From contig NW_024883046.1 in the NCBI RefSeq assembly GCF_019059575.1, positions 62,001 through 126,000 of the forward strand: a DNA stretch of 64,000 bases, given 5' to 3'. The position numbers were made by a program, and so were the translations under genes. The DNA is from Amphibalanus amphitrite (Eukaryota > Arthropoda > Thecostraca > Balanomorpha > Balanidae). Shown here piece by piece: positions 1 to 13,400 of this stretch (position 1 is the stretch's first letter; each line of letters begins with the position of its first letter). The notes below the pieces were generated by a model. It searched no databases and was not told the origin of the DNA. It saw only the letters and a program-made list of their open reading frames with translations.

Positions 1-1287
1 CACTCTCCTCCTGGGCGCGACAGGCTGGGATTGAGACCAATGCAGTGATATTCTATGCTATTTACCTAATCGTGTCGCACCGGATCTTTAGGCATCCGGG
101 TACCTATATCTCGGTACTTTGATATTAATCCCTGTCAGCTCAGCTTTCAAGATCCACCCGGGAAATCATCTGTGTAAGTCTGAGTAGGTGTTTCTTGACA
201 GATCTCGGTATCATGTAGGCTTTCTGATAGACCTGATGGGCATACGTTAGGCTTTTAGCGTACAGGTCTCGCGGGTTTTAGCGGTAGGTTTTGCACCTAG
301 AAAATTTAGTGTACTTCAGGATATATCTTCGTCGTCTCAAGCTTTTAAGTGTTGAAGATGCGATCGACTTGTTGGGTAACAAGCCGGCCATGATCGTGTA
401 AAATGGCTTCATCGTAGATCGATTAGTTTCTGAGATATAACCGGAAATGTAAAAGTGCAAAACCTACCGCTTAATCTCGCGAGACCTGTACATGCGATAA
501 TCTGTTTTGACCCACCGTTCGGTGCATCTACATCACCTCTACGACGGGGAATATTTCACATTTGTTCGTATAAATCACACCAGACTTCTCCACTGCGCCA
601 CACTCCACTGGACGTGGTGAAAGTTTGACGATGATACATTAACGAAAGGCTTCTAGAGGCTGCAAACTTATATGCAATCAGCCCACTGAACCGACTTTGT
701 ACTGCCGATCAGTCGGACCGATGAATCTGGACGAAATTTCACGCTCAGCTGGTTAACTGATACAACTTTGTAGAGGAACGCTCAATAAAGGCGTACGAGA
801 TACGAATCCGCCAAGTTTAACCAGGATCCTGCCACTAACACGGTTAAATGAGGCGTTAGCGCTGCAGAAGATAATTTGAAGAACTTGTCAGTGGGAGAAA
901 TCTAGTGCTTGAATTGATCTCATCGCACTTTTGAATGCCCTTTCAGCTCGACTTCGGCGATGCTGGTGATCAAACGAGATTTGATTCTGAGTTTTATGAC
1001 AGATCTAGCATGCTTTGATGCACACATTTTATGTATTTCGGACGGTAGACGCCACAATGTGAAGAAAGACGTTGCAACAATGAAAAATAATGTAGGTAGG
1101 TAAGTACAGCATATGCAAAGTACAACTCATTCTTCAACTCTACAAATATAACATACAATTCATTCTTAATTTTTCATTCTAACTAGACTACTAATGCATC
1201 CATGAACTTGCTCTTTACCACAGCTGTAGGACTAGGGGCAACGGTCTGCCTTATCCGTCTTGAACCTCCCACCCTCTCCATCTCCAG
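1..1287 (+). other. Intron of the gliotactin-like gene (5' part outside window)
   Basis: The first recognisable exon opens at 1288 in phase 1 after a tctccag acceptor, so this stretch should be intron of the same gene. I see no conserved coding sequence in it. Its one clear structure is the inverted-repeat element at 260-491. The short open frames here have no supporting features. Confidence 0.6.
260..491. repeat. MITE-like element with 37-bp terminal inverted repeats
   Basis: The arm at 260-296 (starting GTACAGGTCTCGCG, ending GGTAGGTTTTGCAC) is repeated in inverse orientation at 455-491 with only a few mismatches. The interior of about 158 bp is non-coding. No target-site duplication is obvious, so the true ends may lie slightly outside the arms. 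The superfamily is not recognised. Confidence 0.55.
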
Positions 1288-1499
1288 GCTACCTGAGCAC
1301 GGGCGACGACCAGTCACCAGGAAACTACGGACTGCTCGACCAGGCCATGGCCCTGCGCTGGATCCACGAGAACATCCACTACTTCAACGGTGATCGCAGC
1401 CGCGTGACCGTATTCGGGGACGACGCCGGTGCGGCCAGCGCCGGTCTCCTGGCCGTGTCGCCGCGCACTTCTCAGCTGGTACACCGAGTGATCGCGCAG
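1288..1499 (+). CDS. Gli: Gliotactin-like exon a (nucleophile-elbow exon)
   Basis: The exon starts after tctccag in phase 1 and ends at VIAQ before gtgagc. It holds GNYGLLDQAMALRW and FNGDRSRVTVFGDDAGAASAG, the classic esterase-family helix and elbow. Asp replaces the catalytic Ser. Confidence 0.88.
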
Positions 1500-4400
1500 G
1501 TGAGCCGTCTACTAGAGATTATCAGGCGTTCACTTGCGTATAGTCGACTACAGAATGATGTTCCACTCCTTACAAGCTATCAGTTGACCGGAGCGCTAAG
1601 TTGTGCCGTTCATCACGCAATTAAGCGTGCCGATTGTGAGCATTAGGACAAAGCTATAATTTGTGAACTCAGCCCGTGTGATGCGGCACAGCCTACCACT
1701 CCAGGCAAATAATTGCCTGTGAAAAGTGGAACATCATTCTGATTCTGTAGTCAACTATACATCTGTAGACCGGTATAATCTTTAGATTATTAGTTTTTTT
1801 TTTCGCTGATTTTCCATGCTAGCTGTTTGTGAGCGACTCGAACATTTGTCACGAGCACGCACATCTGCCTACGAAATGTTCCTGTATCATGTATCTATAC
1901 CTGTTCACGTATTTCCTGATAATAATAGCGTTCCCACTTTTCATCATGTCCGCTGAGCGGATAATGCTCCCGTGTTTTCCAAAAGTGCTTCCAGCTCATG
2001 CACACCAATATATTCAAGTGCCGGTGTGCTCCCCTCCCCCCTTTCCTGACATATGTCAGCTGACGCCTCTGCGCTCGGGCAGAGCGGCTCTCCTCTGGCC
2101 GACTGGGGCGCTCTCTCCGACCCGGAGCGAGCGAGGAACACCTCTCGGGTGTTCGCTGAACGGATCGGATGTCTGGCCGACACCTCGTCCAAGCTGGTCA
2201 ACTGTCTGATGCGCGGCAGGAGCGCCCTGGAAATCGGAGACGTCGATTTTATGGTAAGCGCTGAAAACGTGCTCTTGAAAAGCAATTTTGTGAGTCGTGT
2301 TGAAGGTGCCAAATTAAGTTGAAATAGGTGAATGATAACAATATCAAATAGTTATGTCGGGAAAATCGTATTTTTTAATTGCCTTCGTGGATGCAGTTAG
2401 AAAGCTCAAAGTAAGTTCCATTTTAACCTACATTAGAGCTCTGTTCGCCCCCAGTTTATTTATCAGCAGGCTGCGAGCATGCTCCTACTGCTTGGCTCCT
2501 CATTGGTCGAATTCAAGTTGTCTATTCGTTAGACCAATGAGAGGCCAAGAAGCACACGCAAAAACTTCCTTATATGGGGAAAACCGACAGCACGCTGATA
2601 TAAAAACAGCGACCGAACAGAGCTCAGGCTGAGGTGGAATGATTGAATCTCCCTCATCGGCTAATGTCGGATAGAACGCTGAAAAATCTTGACGAAATCG
2701 TATGCTGATTATTTGATCATCAAAGCAAAACATAAGGTAAATGCATTACTTGTCACTGACGATTACATAAATGCAGTAATTGAAATCAGAGGTAATAGCA
2801 ATGTGCGTCTTCTTCAAATTTGTCAGTGACAGGAGACTTGCCTTTATGAACGCCATATCGATACCCATTGATGGGGAAGGTTATATCCTGAGCTACAGCG
2901 AACAGACTCACCGATGTGAACCCTTCCCTGAAACTGCATCCATTAGCTAGGCGCAGCATTTCTCGGGACCATGTGCACAGCGCGGCACTTTGCCGCTGCC
3001 TGCCCTGTCCGGTGCCTCGAGCAGCCATTCGTAAGGGTGCGGCCGTGTGTATGACACTCGACATCAGCATTCATTGGCGTTGTTCCGAGCGGGTGCCTGC
3101 CACCGCTCACAGCTCAGGGTCGTTTGCCCCGAGGCGTTTCTGCGTGCCGCCGCGCCGCGTCGGACAGGTCGGTCGTCTGCCGCCGCGCTAGCTGACTGCG
3201 CCCGTTTCCATGGCAACGTCGTCGTCACAGCTGTGTGGTCGGCTCAGCGGGACCGAGGTGGCAGGGGCCGGTCACACTCGGATGAACAGGATATCCGTCG
3301 GAAGGGAGTGGGGGGAGGGGGGTCCGGTCAGAGGGGCGGTCTGCAGCCTGTTGCGGGAGGGCGGATCCGAGGAGAGCGAGGAAGATGGATGAGGGGGAGA
3401 AAGGGAAGCTGGAAAGAGAGAGGAGATAACGGAGACCGTGGCTGACGGAGCGTGGACGGACAAGTGGATGAGATGGCTCTAGTGTTATTGGGCTCGTTTA
3501 GCCATGGCAGGGCGCTGGCTACTGGACATTGACCTCTGGCTTGTTTCCTACCCACACAGCTCATATGTATGTGCGTAATCATAAATCAAGTGAGTCAATT
3601 TATATCCTGATGTAACTCTCCCGAATCCTTGCATTGGAGTATCATAGAACTGGGAAGGCCAGTAAACTCACACAGATACGGTGAGCACAAACGCCTCTAA
3701 TTCAAATTTGGGCAGAAATGATAGGTGCTGAGCTAGCAAGGTCATGACATCAGCTCCTTATTCATTAGCTGCATGTAAAGAGGATGCACACAATAAGCCA
3801 AATTGCGCCTATATCCAGCTGGATTGTTGCAATATTCTTTAAAAGCCGTTACGTTGCATCATTCCTGCAATTTATTGCAAGTAGTGACGAAATTTGACTG
3901 TATAATTATCGTCAATTATGTTGCATAACTGCTTCATTTCAGTTCATTTCATTTCATTCATTCTGGCATCATCGACGGGAATTACTCCAATGACAGGCGA
4001 AGTCAATATATAGATGAAGACTGATAACTGTGCTCTGAGCTCTTTATAGGTGGAGTTGAGTAATGTGATGCCACGGTACCAACTGTCCCGACCTGCTGAC
4101 CCCCTCTCGTGCTGTGTCGACCGTTTGGCCGCAGTGCTGACCTCCTGTCTGTTCTCCCCGCAGCCCGACGTCGGTATGTTCCCGTGGGCGCCGGTGGTAC
4201 AGTCTAACATCTCGCTACCTCCGACCGACTGGTACCGCGGCTGGACTCAGCAGGACTGGCAGGTGCTCCCCGATCACCCGGAGCGTCTCTACAGAGAGCG
4301 CGCCTTCAGCTCCGAGCTGCGACTGCTCACGGGCGCCAACCGCGACGAGGCGGCCGGATTCATATGTGAGTCAGGGCGAGATAGCTGTCTTCACAGGCCA

Positions 4401-7400
4401 GTCGAGATGAGTGAGTGGTCTTTGTTAGCGAGTCTGGTTGAGGTAGCTGTGTTCATAAGTTATATGCCTATCAGTGCAGATCGAGATAGGCACCCAGCAG
4501 GCAGCTTTTCTATGCCGGGAGAGATACATTATATGCTACTCGGGTTGGGAGTTGGTGTTGTTTTTTACATGTTGAGATGGCCAGCTGAATTGTAAATGGG
4601 CAAAAAATGACATTTATTAGCTGCTCTCCGATTAGGAGAAGCAGTAACCTAAATTGCATACTACTTACTGCATTCAAAGCTGGCAATTTTTGCAGCCCAG
4701 CTAGCAAGCCAGTCATCAACCTACTGTATATTGACAGACATTTGAAACCACGCTAGCTTTTTCAGATTTTACCGTTGAGTGAAACTGTCAAACGTTTCAC
4801 TTAAATGGAGCACAATGATACATTTACTCGTCTACGCAATTTATTCTTCACTCATGCTATTCCTCTAAAATGATTGGCTGTAAAACACGAAATATGCTTC
4901 AGAACTCCCAATATGTTGATGCGATGTCTGTGTTACCAGAAATTACGCTGTGCCGCAAATTACGGCATGGGTTTGTATAGCTGCCGCTAGGTGGCATGAG
5001 TCTTGACGCCTGAAATCACGCTGTGCCGTAAGACACGACCTTGGTTTCTACAACTGCCGCTAGATGGCAGGAGTTGTGGCGCCTGAGATCACGCTGTGCC
5101 GCAAGACACGGCCTTAGTTTCTACATCTGCCGCTAGGTGGTAAAAGTTTTGGCGCCTGAAACCACGCTGTGCCGCAAGACACGACTCATGTTTCTAAAAC
5201 TGTCGCTAAATGGCAGTACTTATTAGTGATGTCAATTATGGAAAATCGTAATACCGATACCAAACCAAATACCAACAATATCCATGGAAAAATACCGATA
5301 CCGAACCGACTTGGGAATATGAAGAAAATACCAACTTTTTACCAAAGTCACAGTCTCTTTTACATTAGTGACAATTCATAATACCAACAAAATACCAAAT
5401 GCACTCGCCTTGAAATACCAAATACCAAGTTGGTATCGGTTTGGTATCGGTATACCAAAAAGTTGGTATCCGATTGACACCTCTAGTACTTATAGCCCTG
5501 AAAACCTGCTGCACCGTAGGATGCCTTGTCGGCTCATCATTCCCGTATCCCGTTCGAGGGACATCAGCTGCTGTGCCACCGCGCCGGCCGACGACGCTAT
5601 CGATTCAGCTATATCACGTGCCGCGCCTGTAGCGACCCACGATATGAGCTGCAGGATGATGCATGTGGGCTAAAGTGGGACGGCCACCCAACTAAGCAGC
5701 GGTTCGACAACGGTCTCTACTAATCCGACCCATTTAGAAGGCGTAATAATGAAACGGAATGACCGTAATAAGTCAAATATTATAATCCAAGGCAGCTGTT
5801 ACATACGCCGATATGCAGCTTGAGATGAACGACATGTTTTTAAAAGATGTGTTTCCTTTGTAATTTCAGTCCAAGTGTTTTTCATTTACACATGCCATCT
5901 GCAATGACTGGAGTCCCGCGCCCCACTGGGGGGGGGGGGCTATTTATAGCCCCCCCTCCCGTTTTTCTGCAATAACTTCCAAACCGCTTGACGGATCGAC
6001 GCCAAACTTACAGTACCTTTGGCTGCATCAATTTGACACCTTGTGTCAAAATTTGAACTTCGTAGCTACCATAGGTCGGCCGGAAATGACGTCAGAGTGA
6101 CGTCATGTTCGGCCGATTTCGACGCAAAACATTGAACCACGGCAATCGCTCCCAAGAGCTCAGTTTTTAAGCTAGATCCAATTTTTTTGCATGAAAGGAC
6201 TCAGAATTGACCGCGCTATCAAACTGCTATCTCGAATTTTCAAAATTTTGAAAATTTCGAAAATTTGATATAATAATATTCAAAATATGTATTTTTATAT
6301 TTTTTTCAAAAAGTTTTTGACTTTTCGAAAAAACCGGAATATATGTGACAGAACGCTTGATTATGACTAACTCTAGCAAGTTTTAGCTAAATATCTTCAA
6401 AAATGGCCAAGTTATACGCATTATTGCAAAAAATTCACAATTATTAATTTTTCAAATCAATTTTTCAGTACGTATTTGACATCGTACACCAATATAAATG
6501 GCACCATCGTGTTCCTGAGCTCAAACTGCATCCAATAGACACCTTTTTTGTTGAAAAATTTTAACTTCAAAATTTGACCTTTTTTGACCTGAAAGTGACC
6601 TGACCTAAGCTAAATTCGACTCAAAATGACCTCGAATGACACAGACGACATCAAATTCGAAATCTATGGCCTAAATGGACCATAAAACATGTGTCACGTG
6701 ACCGACGCATGATAAAATATTTTCGTGACCTGTGATGACCTGACCTTGACCTGAAAATCAAAGTAAAAGCTTGGTACCCTTCAGGGTATCTAGAGCATCT
6801 GTTTAAGAGTGTGTGTACCAAAAATGAGCCTGATCTGACTTGTAAGACGGCGGCCAGAGCCCAAAATGTGAACAAGCCAAAATGCTAATAATTTTTACTT
6901 TGACCTGACCTGTGACGTCATCGGTGACCTCGAGGTCAATGAAATTAGGTTTCGCTCGACAGTTTTTCCGGGCTATCAGACGCCGTTTGAATTTTGACGA
7001 TCGGCCCAGTAGTTTCGGAGTTAGGAGGGGGGGCTATGAATAGCCCCCCCCCCCCCCAGTAGGGCGTGTTATACACAGACCCCAGTGGGGCGCGGGTTAA
7101 ATGTCGGAATAACGGTCAATGTAATCGTAGAGCCTGTGCTAAATGCTCATATAACTCTAAACTAAAGGGTCTGTTTTCCTTACAGTGCATTTTACAGCTT
7201 CTATCGGCACATAGGTGTGTGGGCATTTCAATAAATGTCTCTTTTTAGCAACAAATTATGTAGGCCATACATGCGCTTGTGACGATAATGACGTAACATT
7301 TTCCAGACGGTTTTCTCTCCAGGTAAGGCAAATGTGTGACAATGCGCCGCCTTCATCGCACCGTGGCACATTTCTGGCCCCTTTTTAGAGCCTAGAGCCC

Positions 7401-10400
7401 CTTTTTACCGTCGACCGTCGTTTACCGTCGTTTTATCTCCTTTTCGATTCTCATTTTTCACAGATACGAACAGTAGTCTGGGGCCGGAGTTTGACATTGA
7501 CCAGCGGTGGGTGGACGAGCGAATCCACGAGTGGGTTCTTCAGAACAACTACACACTGAATGTGCGCGGCGTGGAGACTGCTGTTCGACATCTGTACACT
7601 TACTGGCCCGACCCGCTCAACAGGACATGGACCAGGCACATGTTCGTCAATGTAAGTTCAGCATATGGATTGAAATATAGACAGCGCTTGTTATTTGGCT
7701 GGTTGTGTGTAGGCGGGCAACAGTTTGATACAGTGCATGCCAATTGGTAAGTAAGGCTAGCTCAGCCGGGTCGGTGCTCCAAATGTAGCATATCAAGACA
7801 GACATAAGGATGGATGTATTTGCGCTCCCTCCCCCTTCCAACTCCACTCTTGGACCACGTAGCGACAATCGGAATGGCGATGAATATGGCACTGCTAGCT
7901 TAACCACACCAGATGCCCTAGAATGCCCAACAACTATCGCATTGCGTTGCAATCTCAGCGCTTGCACCACACAAATGTGGACAGCGCATGTCGAAATGCC
8001 TCAGGTCCATTTCTAAGAGTTGTCTGGTCTCATCACATCGAGTTGCTGTCAATCGTCGACCGTCGATCGTCGATCGTCGGTCGTCGGTCACAGCTCAACA
8101 TGGATCGGTAGGACTCACTGAACGAATTCGAAACCATCGCGGGGCCAGCCTGCAAACGTCCTCGACAGGCTTTTACAATCAGCTTCGCAGCTTCTCGCTG
8201 CCGAGCGCCTCTGCCGGGCGATTGATTGGAACACTCTGGGGAGTGGTTTCACTGGAATTGCAGATTGGATGACGGACAGGTAGTGACTAGGCGGCACGTG
8301 CTGAGATATAAGGTGATAATTTGCACGTACACAATTTGCTACATTATAATATCGTACCTTAATTCGTAAATAACCTTTAGCAAGGATACTCGTGCGTGAC
8401 CTTGACCTTGAGACAGCCTCGCACCTTAACATTGACCACAAATAGAGTCCTGATAACCTTCTTACTATATCAAAGCAATTTGGAATTTATTATACAAGGT
8501 ATATAAATAAGGGCAAAGTTTGAGGTCAAATTTGAGGATGACCTCGACCTTGATTGTGAAGTTTCAAGACATGATCGGATTCCTCAGATTCTCTCCTTTT
8601 GTTTCCTATCCATTTTGGCCGGTTTCATGCATCACGCCGTCCTCTGAAAGTTGAAACACTGAGTTTGAGGTTACTACACATATGACGTTTTTATACCTTG
8701 ACCCCTGACCTTGAAAAGTGATTTTAGCCATTTTCCCACTATGCGCTAGATATAATTGCATCAATTATTGAAGAGCAAAGTGATTTCTAATTCTATTGCA
8801 TCTGCTACAGGTTCCTGAGATATTACGAGTACTCCTACGATGTTGAATGAAAATAAGCACATATGGTAAATAAGCTTATTGTCAATGGAACCTAACGGCT
8901 CATACGAGTATGTAGATACTTGAATGCGCTAGCTTTGCATTATGCATGCTGATGTGTCTCACGAGTGTCTCACGAGTCTCACAGCTCGTCTGTGGATGGC
9001 TCCCTCAAACTGCGCAAATTTTCTCTGGCGCTCACTTTTGGCTTTGTCGGTCCACTCAGCGCGCTGACGCAGTCTCTGGCTGTGCGTGATTTTTGCCTGT
9101 CAGTCAAGGGGATGGCACTATGTAATATGTATGTACTTTGCTTTGCCATGGATTGAGTACCTACTGAATACTGATGTCATTGGCTTCGATCCCAGTGACG
9201 TCAGAGCTGTCTACATCCGGGAACTTTTTGCACCTGCGTCTCCTTAGAGGTGGCCATATTGTTTTGCCCAATGACGACACAGTTGCGTCATTACGTTCCT
9301 TATTGGCTGTAACCAGTAAAACGCCTTTGGGGCGTCTAACGGAGCGAGCGAGAGGGTGAGCCTTGCACGTGCGAAATTTCTGTGTGTGTGGGGGGGGGGG
9401 GGGGTACCTCCAACTGACTTGTGCACGGCACCCTACTAACCAGTCTCTAGCGATGTGCCAAATTTGAGCATAATCGGCCAAGCCGATCTCGAGATCTGGA
9501 AGCGGTGCACCCTGCACGGGCGCACGTGCAAAATGGGTCCTAACTCCTAACTGACTTGTGCACGGCACCCTACTAACTGGTCCCCAATCGTGTACCAAAT
9601 TTGAGCGCCATCGGTCCAGCCGTTCTCGAGATGGAAACGACCCCTGCACGTGCGCACGTGGAGCAGCACCCCAACTCTGGCACATGGATATGCAATGCAT
9701 GGCCTAGTGGGTGCCTATGTATAACATGCCAACTTTCAGCGCAATCGGCCAAATAGTTACCGAGATATTGCAACTATTACAAAACTGACACCTCTTCTTT
9801 TTGCACGTGGCACGTGCATAAGGGGTCACCCACATACATCGGGAATAGTCCAATACTTGGTAGAAGGAATGAAGCCACCCTACAAAAATTACCGCATGTA
9901 AATCGGTCAAGTGGTTGCTGAGATATGAGCCTCGCAAAAGCGTCCGCACGGCCGGCCGCTGATACTCAGAAATTTCCGTTATTCTAAGGAAAGTGTCGCT
10001 ATCTCCAATATGTGTATGGCCATGTTATCAGTTTACTGGTATGTATGTCTGTATGACCAGTATAGCGCCTTTTGGGGCGACTAACGGAGCGAGCGAGAGG
10101 GTGAGCCTTCCACGTGCGAAATTTCGAGGGGGTACCTCCAACTGACTTGTGCACGGCACCCTACTAACCGGTCTCTAGCGATGTGCCAAATTTGAGCACA
10201 ATCGGCCCAGCCATTCTCGAGATCTGGAAGCGGCACCCTGCACGTGCGCACGTGCAGAATGGGTCCCAACTGACTTGTGCACGGCACCCTACTAACTGGT
10301 CCCTAACCGTGTACCAAATTTGAGCGCCATCGGTCCAGCCGTTCTCGAGATCTGGAAACGACCCCTGCACGTGCGCACGTGCAGCAGCACCCCAACTCTG

Positions 10401-13400
10401 GCACATGGATATGCAGTGCCTAGTGGGTGCCTACCTACATGCCAACTTTCAGCGCAATCGGCCAAGTAGTTACCGAGATATTGCAACAATTATAAAACTG
10501 ACACCTCTTCGTTTTGCGCGTAGCACGTGCATAAGGGGTCACCCACATGCATCGGGAATAGTCCGATACTTGGTAGAAGGAATGAAGCTACCCTACAAAA
10601 ATTACCCCGTGTAAATCGGTCAAGTGGTTGCTGAGATATAAGCCTCGCAAAAGCGTCCGCACGGCCGGCCGGCCGGCCGGCCCATAGAGATCTTATATAC
10701 CTACATAGAGATGACATGCACTTAAAATCGTGGCGATTCAGTGGGTCTTTTAAGCAACTTATTTTCAGCCAGTAGCGTGCCAATATGGCTGAGGCATTGT
10801 TAGTCTGAAGAAATCATTACGGAGCGAGCGAAGCGAGCGTAGTCTTTCGTAGATTAACGGAAATTTCTGAGTATGAGCGGCCGGCCGGCCGTGGTTACGC
10901 TTTTGCGAGGCTTACCTATCTCAGCAATCACTTGACCGATTTACATGCAATAATTTTTGTACGGTAGCTTCATTCCTTCTACCAAGTATTGGACTATTTT
11001 CGATGCATGTGGGTGACCGCTTATGCACGTGCCACGTGCAAAACGAAGAGGTGTCAGTTTTGTAATTGTTGCAATATCTTGGTAACTACTTGGCCGATTG
11101 CGCTGAAACATGGTATGTAGGTAGGCACCCACTAGGCAATGCATATCCATGTGCCACAGTTGGGGTGCTGCTGCACGTGCGCACGTGCAGGGGTCGATTC
11201 CAGATCTCGAGAACGGCTGAACCGATTGTGCTGAAATTTGGTACATGGTTAGGAACCAGTTAGTAGGGTGCCGTGAAAAGTCGGTTGGGACCCACTTCGC
11301 ACGTGCGCACGTGCAGGGTGCCGCTTCCAGATCTCGAGAACGGCTAGGCCGATTGCGCTCAAATTTGGCACATCGCTAGGGAGCGGTTAGTAGGGTGCAG
11401 TGCACAAGTTAGTTGGAGGTGTCCCTGGCAATTTCACTTGTCCAAGGCCCACCCTCTCGCTCGTTCTGTTGATCGCCTCAAAAGGCGTTTTACTGGTTAA
11501 AAATATTGCTGTTCTTTCCTCGCTGATTTCATTCCTAAGGTGAGCACTGAAATTGGTAGCATGATTTCATTTTGTGTTTTTATTGAATTCCTTAAAAGCT
11601 CGCCTAAAAACATTCTCTCTCATTCAGGCTCTCATCAACCGGGCAGGCGGTGGACCTCCCGGCCACCTTCCGCGCGGTGGGGGAGGCATTTTTTTTTTGT
11701 CCCCCTCCCGTATCTCCGAAACTACTGGACGGATCCGTAACATTCAAACGATGCTCGATAGCCCTGTCAAATTTGTCGACGGAACTCCAATTTCATTGAC
11801 CTCGGGGTCACCGACGACGTCACAGGTCAGGTCAAAGATAAATGTTTCGCCGTTCACAGGTCTTCTAGGGAATGCGCTATAACAAAGAGTAAAACGCATT
11901 TTGTCGAAAATCAGCAATAGGGCGTACGTTGCCTAGTTACGAGCGAGTGAGCGCAGCGAGCGAAGCGAAGTCTTTTCAATATAACGGAAAAATCTCAGTA
12001 TGAGCGGCCCGGCCCGGCCTGTAACGCTTTTGAGAGGCTTATATCTCAACAACCGCTGGACCGATTAGCCTGCGGTCTTTTTTGCTGGGTAGCCCCATCC
12101 CTTCTACCCCGTAATTGACTACTTTTGATACATCTCAGTGACCGTCGTGGCACGTGCCACATGAAAAGTCAAGGGTGTTCAAGCAGTTTTGCAAAAGTAA
12201 TTATTTTGAGAGGCCCATATCTCAGCAGCGGCTTAAGCGATTGCCTTGCGGTAATTTTTATAGGGTAGCTGCATCTCTTCTACTAAAGGTCGGATACTTT
12301 TGATCTATGTGAGGCACCCCCACTGCACCTGTAAAATACAAAAAGAAGAGGTGCCAAATTTGTTCCCATTTCAGTAACTCGGTAATTACTGGGGCGATCT
12401 CGCTGAAACTTGGCATACAGGTAGGCACCCACCAGGCAATACATTCCCATGTGTTGCGGTTAGGGTGCTACTGCACGTGCGCACGTGCAGGGGGCGTTTC
12501 CAGTTCTCGAGAACGGCTGGGCCGATTGCGCTCAAATTTGGTACACCGCTAGCGACCGGTTAGAAGGGTGCTTTGCACAAGCCCGTTGGAAGTACCCTGT
12601 CGCCCTTCCGCACGTGCAGGGCTCACTATCTCGCTCGCTCGTTCTTCGCCCAAAAGGCGTTTTACTGGTATGTATATATGTTGCTATTAGAGGTCACTGA
12701 TAATACCATGTCAGGTCACAGGTCAGGTCACCAAGGGTCAGCACATGAACCCAACTTTACTTGGGTTGTGCTATGCATGTTTTATGGCCCCTCGACATGG
12801 TCCCCCCAAAAAAGGTCACAGGTCTTAGGTCATTTGGGTCAGGTTCATGGAATTTTCAGGGTAGGTTTCTTGAGATTTGGTCAAGTTTGGCGCTTTCGGT
12901 CAACCGTCGCGAAAACGGCTGTTCTGAACCTTTCTGAGCACGGTGCAAGCTCAAATATACATATGTTACATGTTCCCATTCAATGATACATTAACCCTCC
13001 CCGGACCTATTGGTTTTCTACATACGCGCCGTCCGAGGGGGGGGGGGGTACGATTTCCCTCGCCATTTCGCCCCTGATGAAGCTACTAGCTAGAGCGTCG
13101 CGGAAAAAAAACAAGCGCGTGCGCCGTTGCAAGAAGCAGCGAACCCGATTTTAAGGTCTCAGGTCAACCGGTGTCCGCTGAGGTCAGGTCAAGTGACCAA
13201 GGGCAAGGGTTCAGTTTTTCATAACTTCGCAAAAAACGGTCGGAGAGCCGCGATTTTGGCATCATCGTGTTCACCTCGCTCAGGCGCGTCGAATGGTATA
13301 CTTTTTGTTCGGGTGAGGTCAACTTGAGGTGTCAACCTCGGGTCAAGGGCAGGTCAGCGCCCCCAGATCACGAAGATGATTGAAAGAGGTCATGTTACAT

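Larger units (their letters stand above)
4366..7463 (+). other. Gliotactin-like intron c-d, repeat-filled
   Basis: The intron contains a 73-bp tandem array (4940-5215), a hAT-type MITE (5224-5485) and a TTAA-type element (5915-7096). The remaining sequence at 4366-4940, 5494-5910 and 7101-7463 shows nothing I recognise. Confidence 0.6.

Noticed and set aside
4940-5215. CRISPR-like regular repeat spacing
   Set aside because: The whole 73-bp unit is repeated, with no unique spacers, in a eukaryotic intron.
8965-9156. Possible extra gliotactin-like exon
   Set aside because: Exon d (ending RHMFVN) joins directly to exon e (FLSDSLYRAP) in phase and matches the family without an insert. No fitting splice sites were seen.
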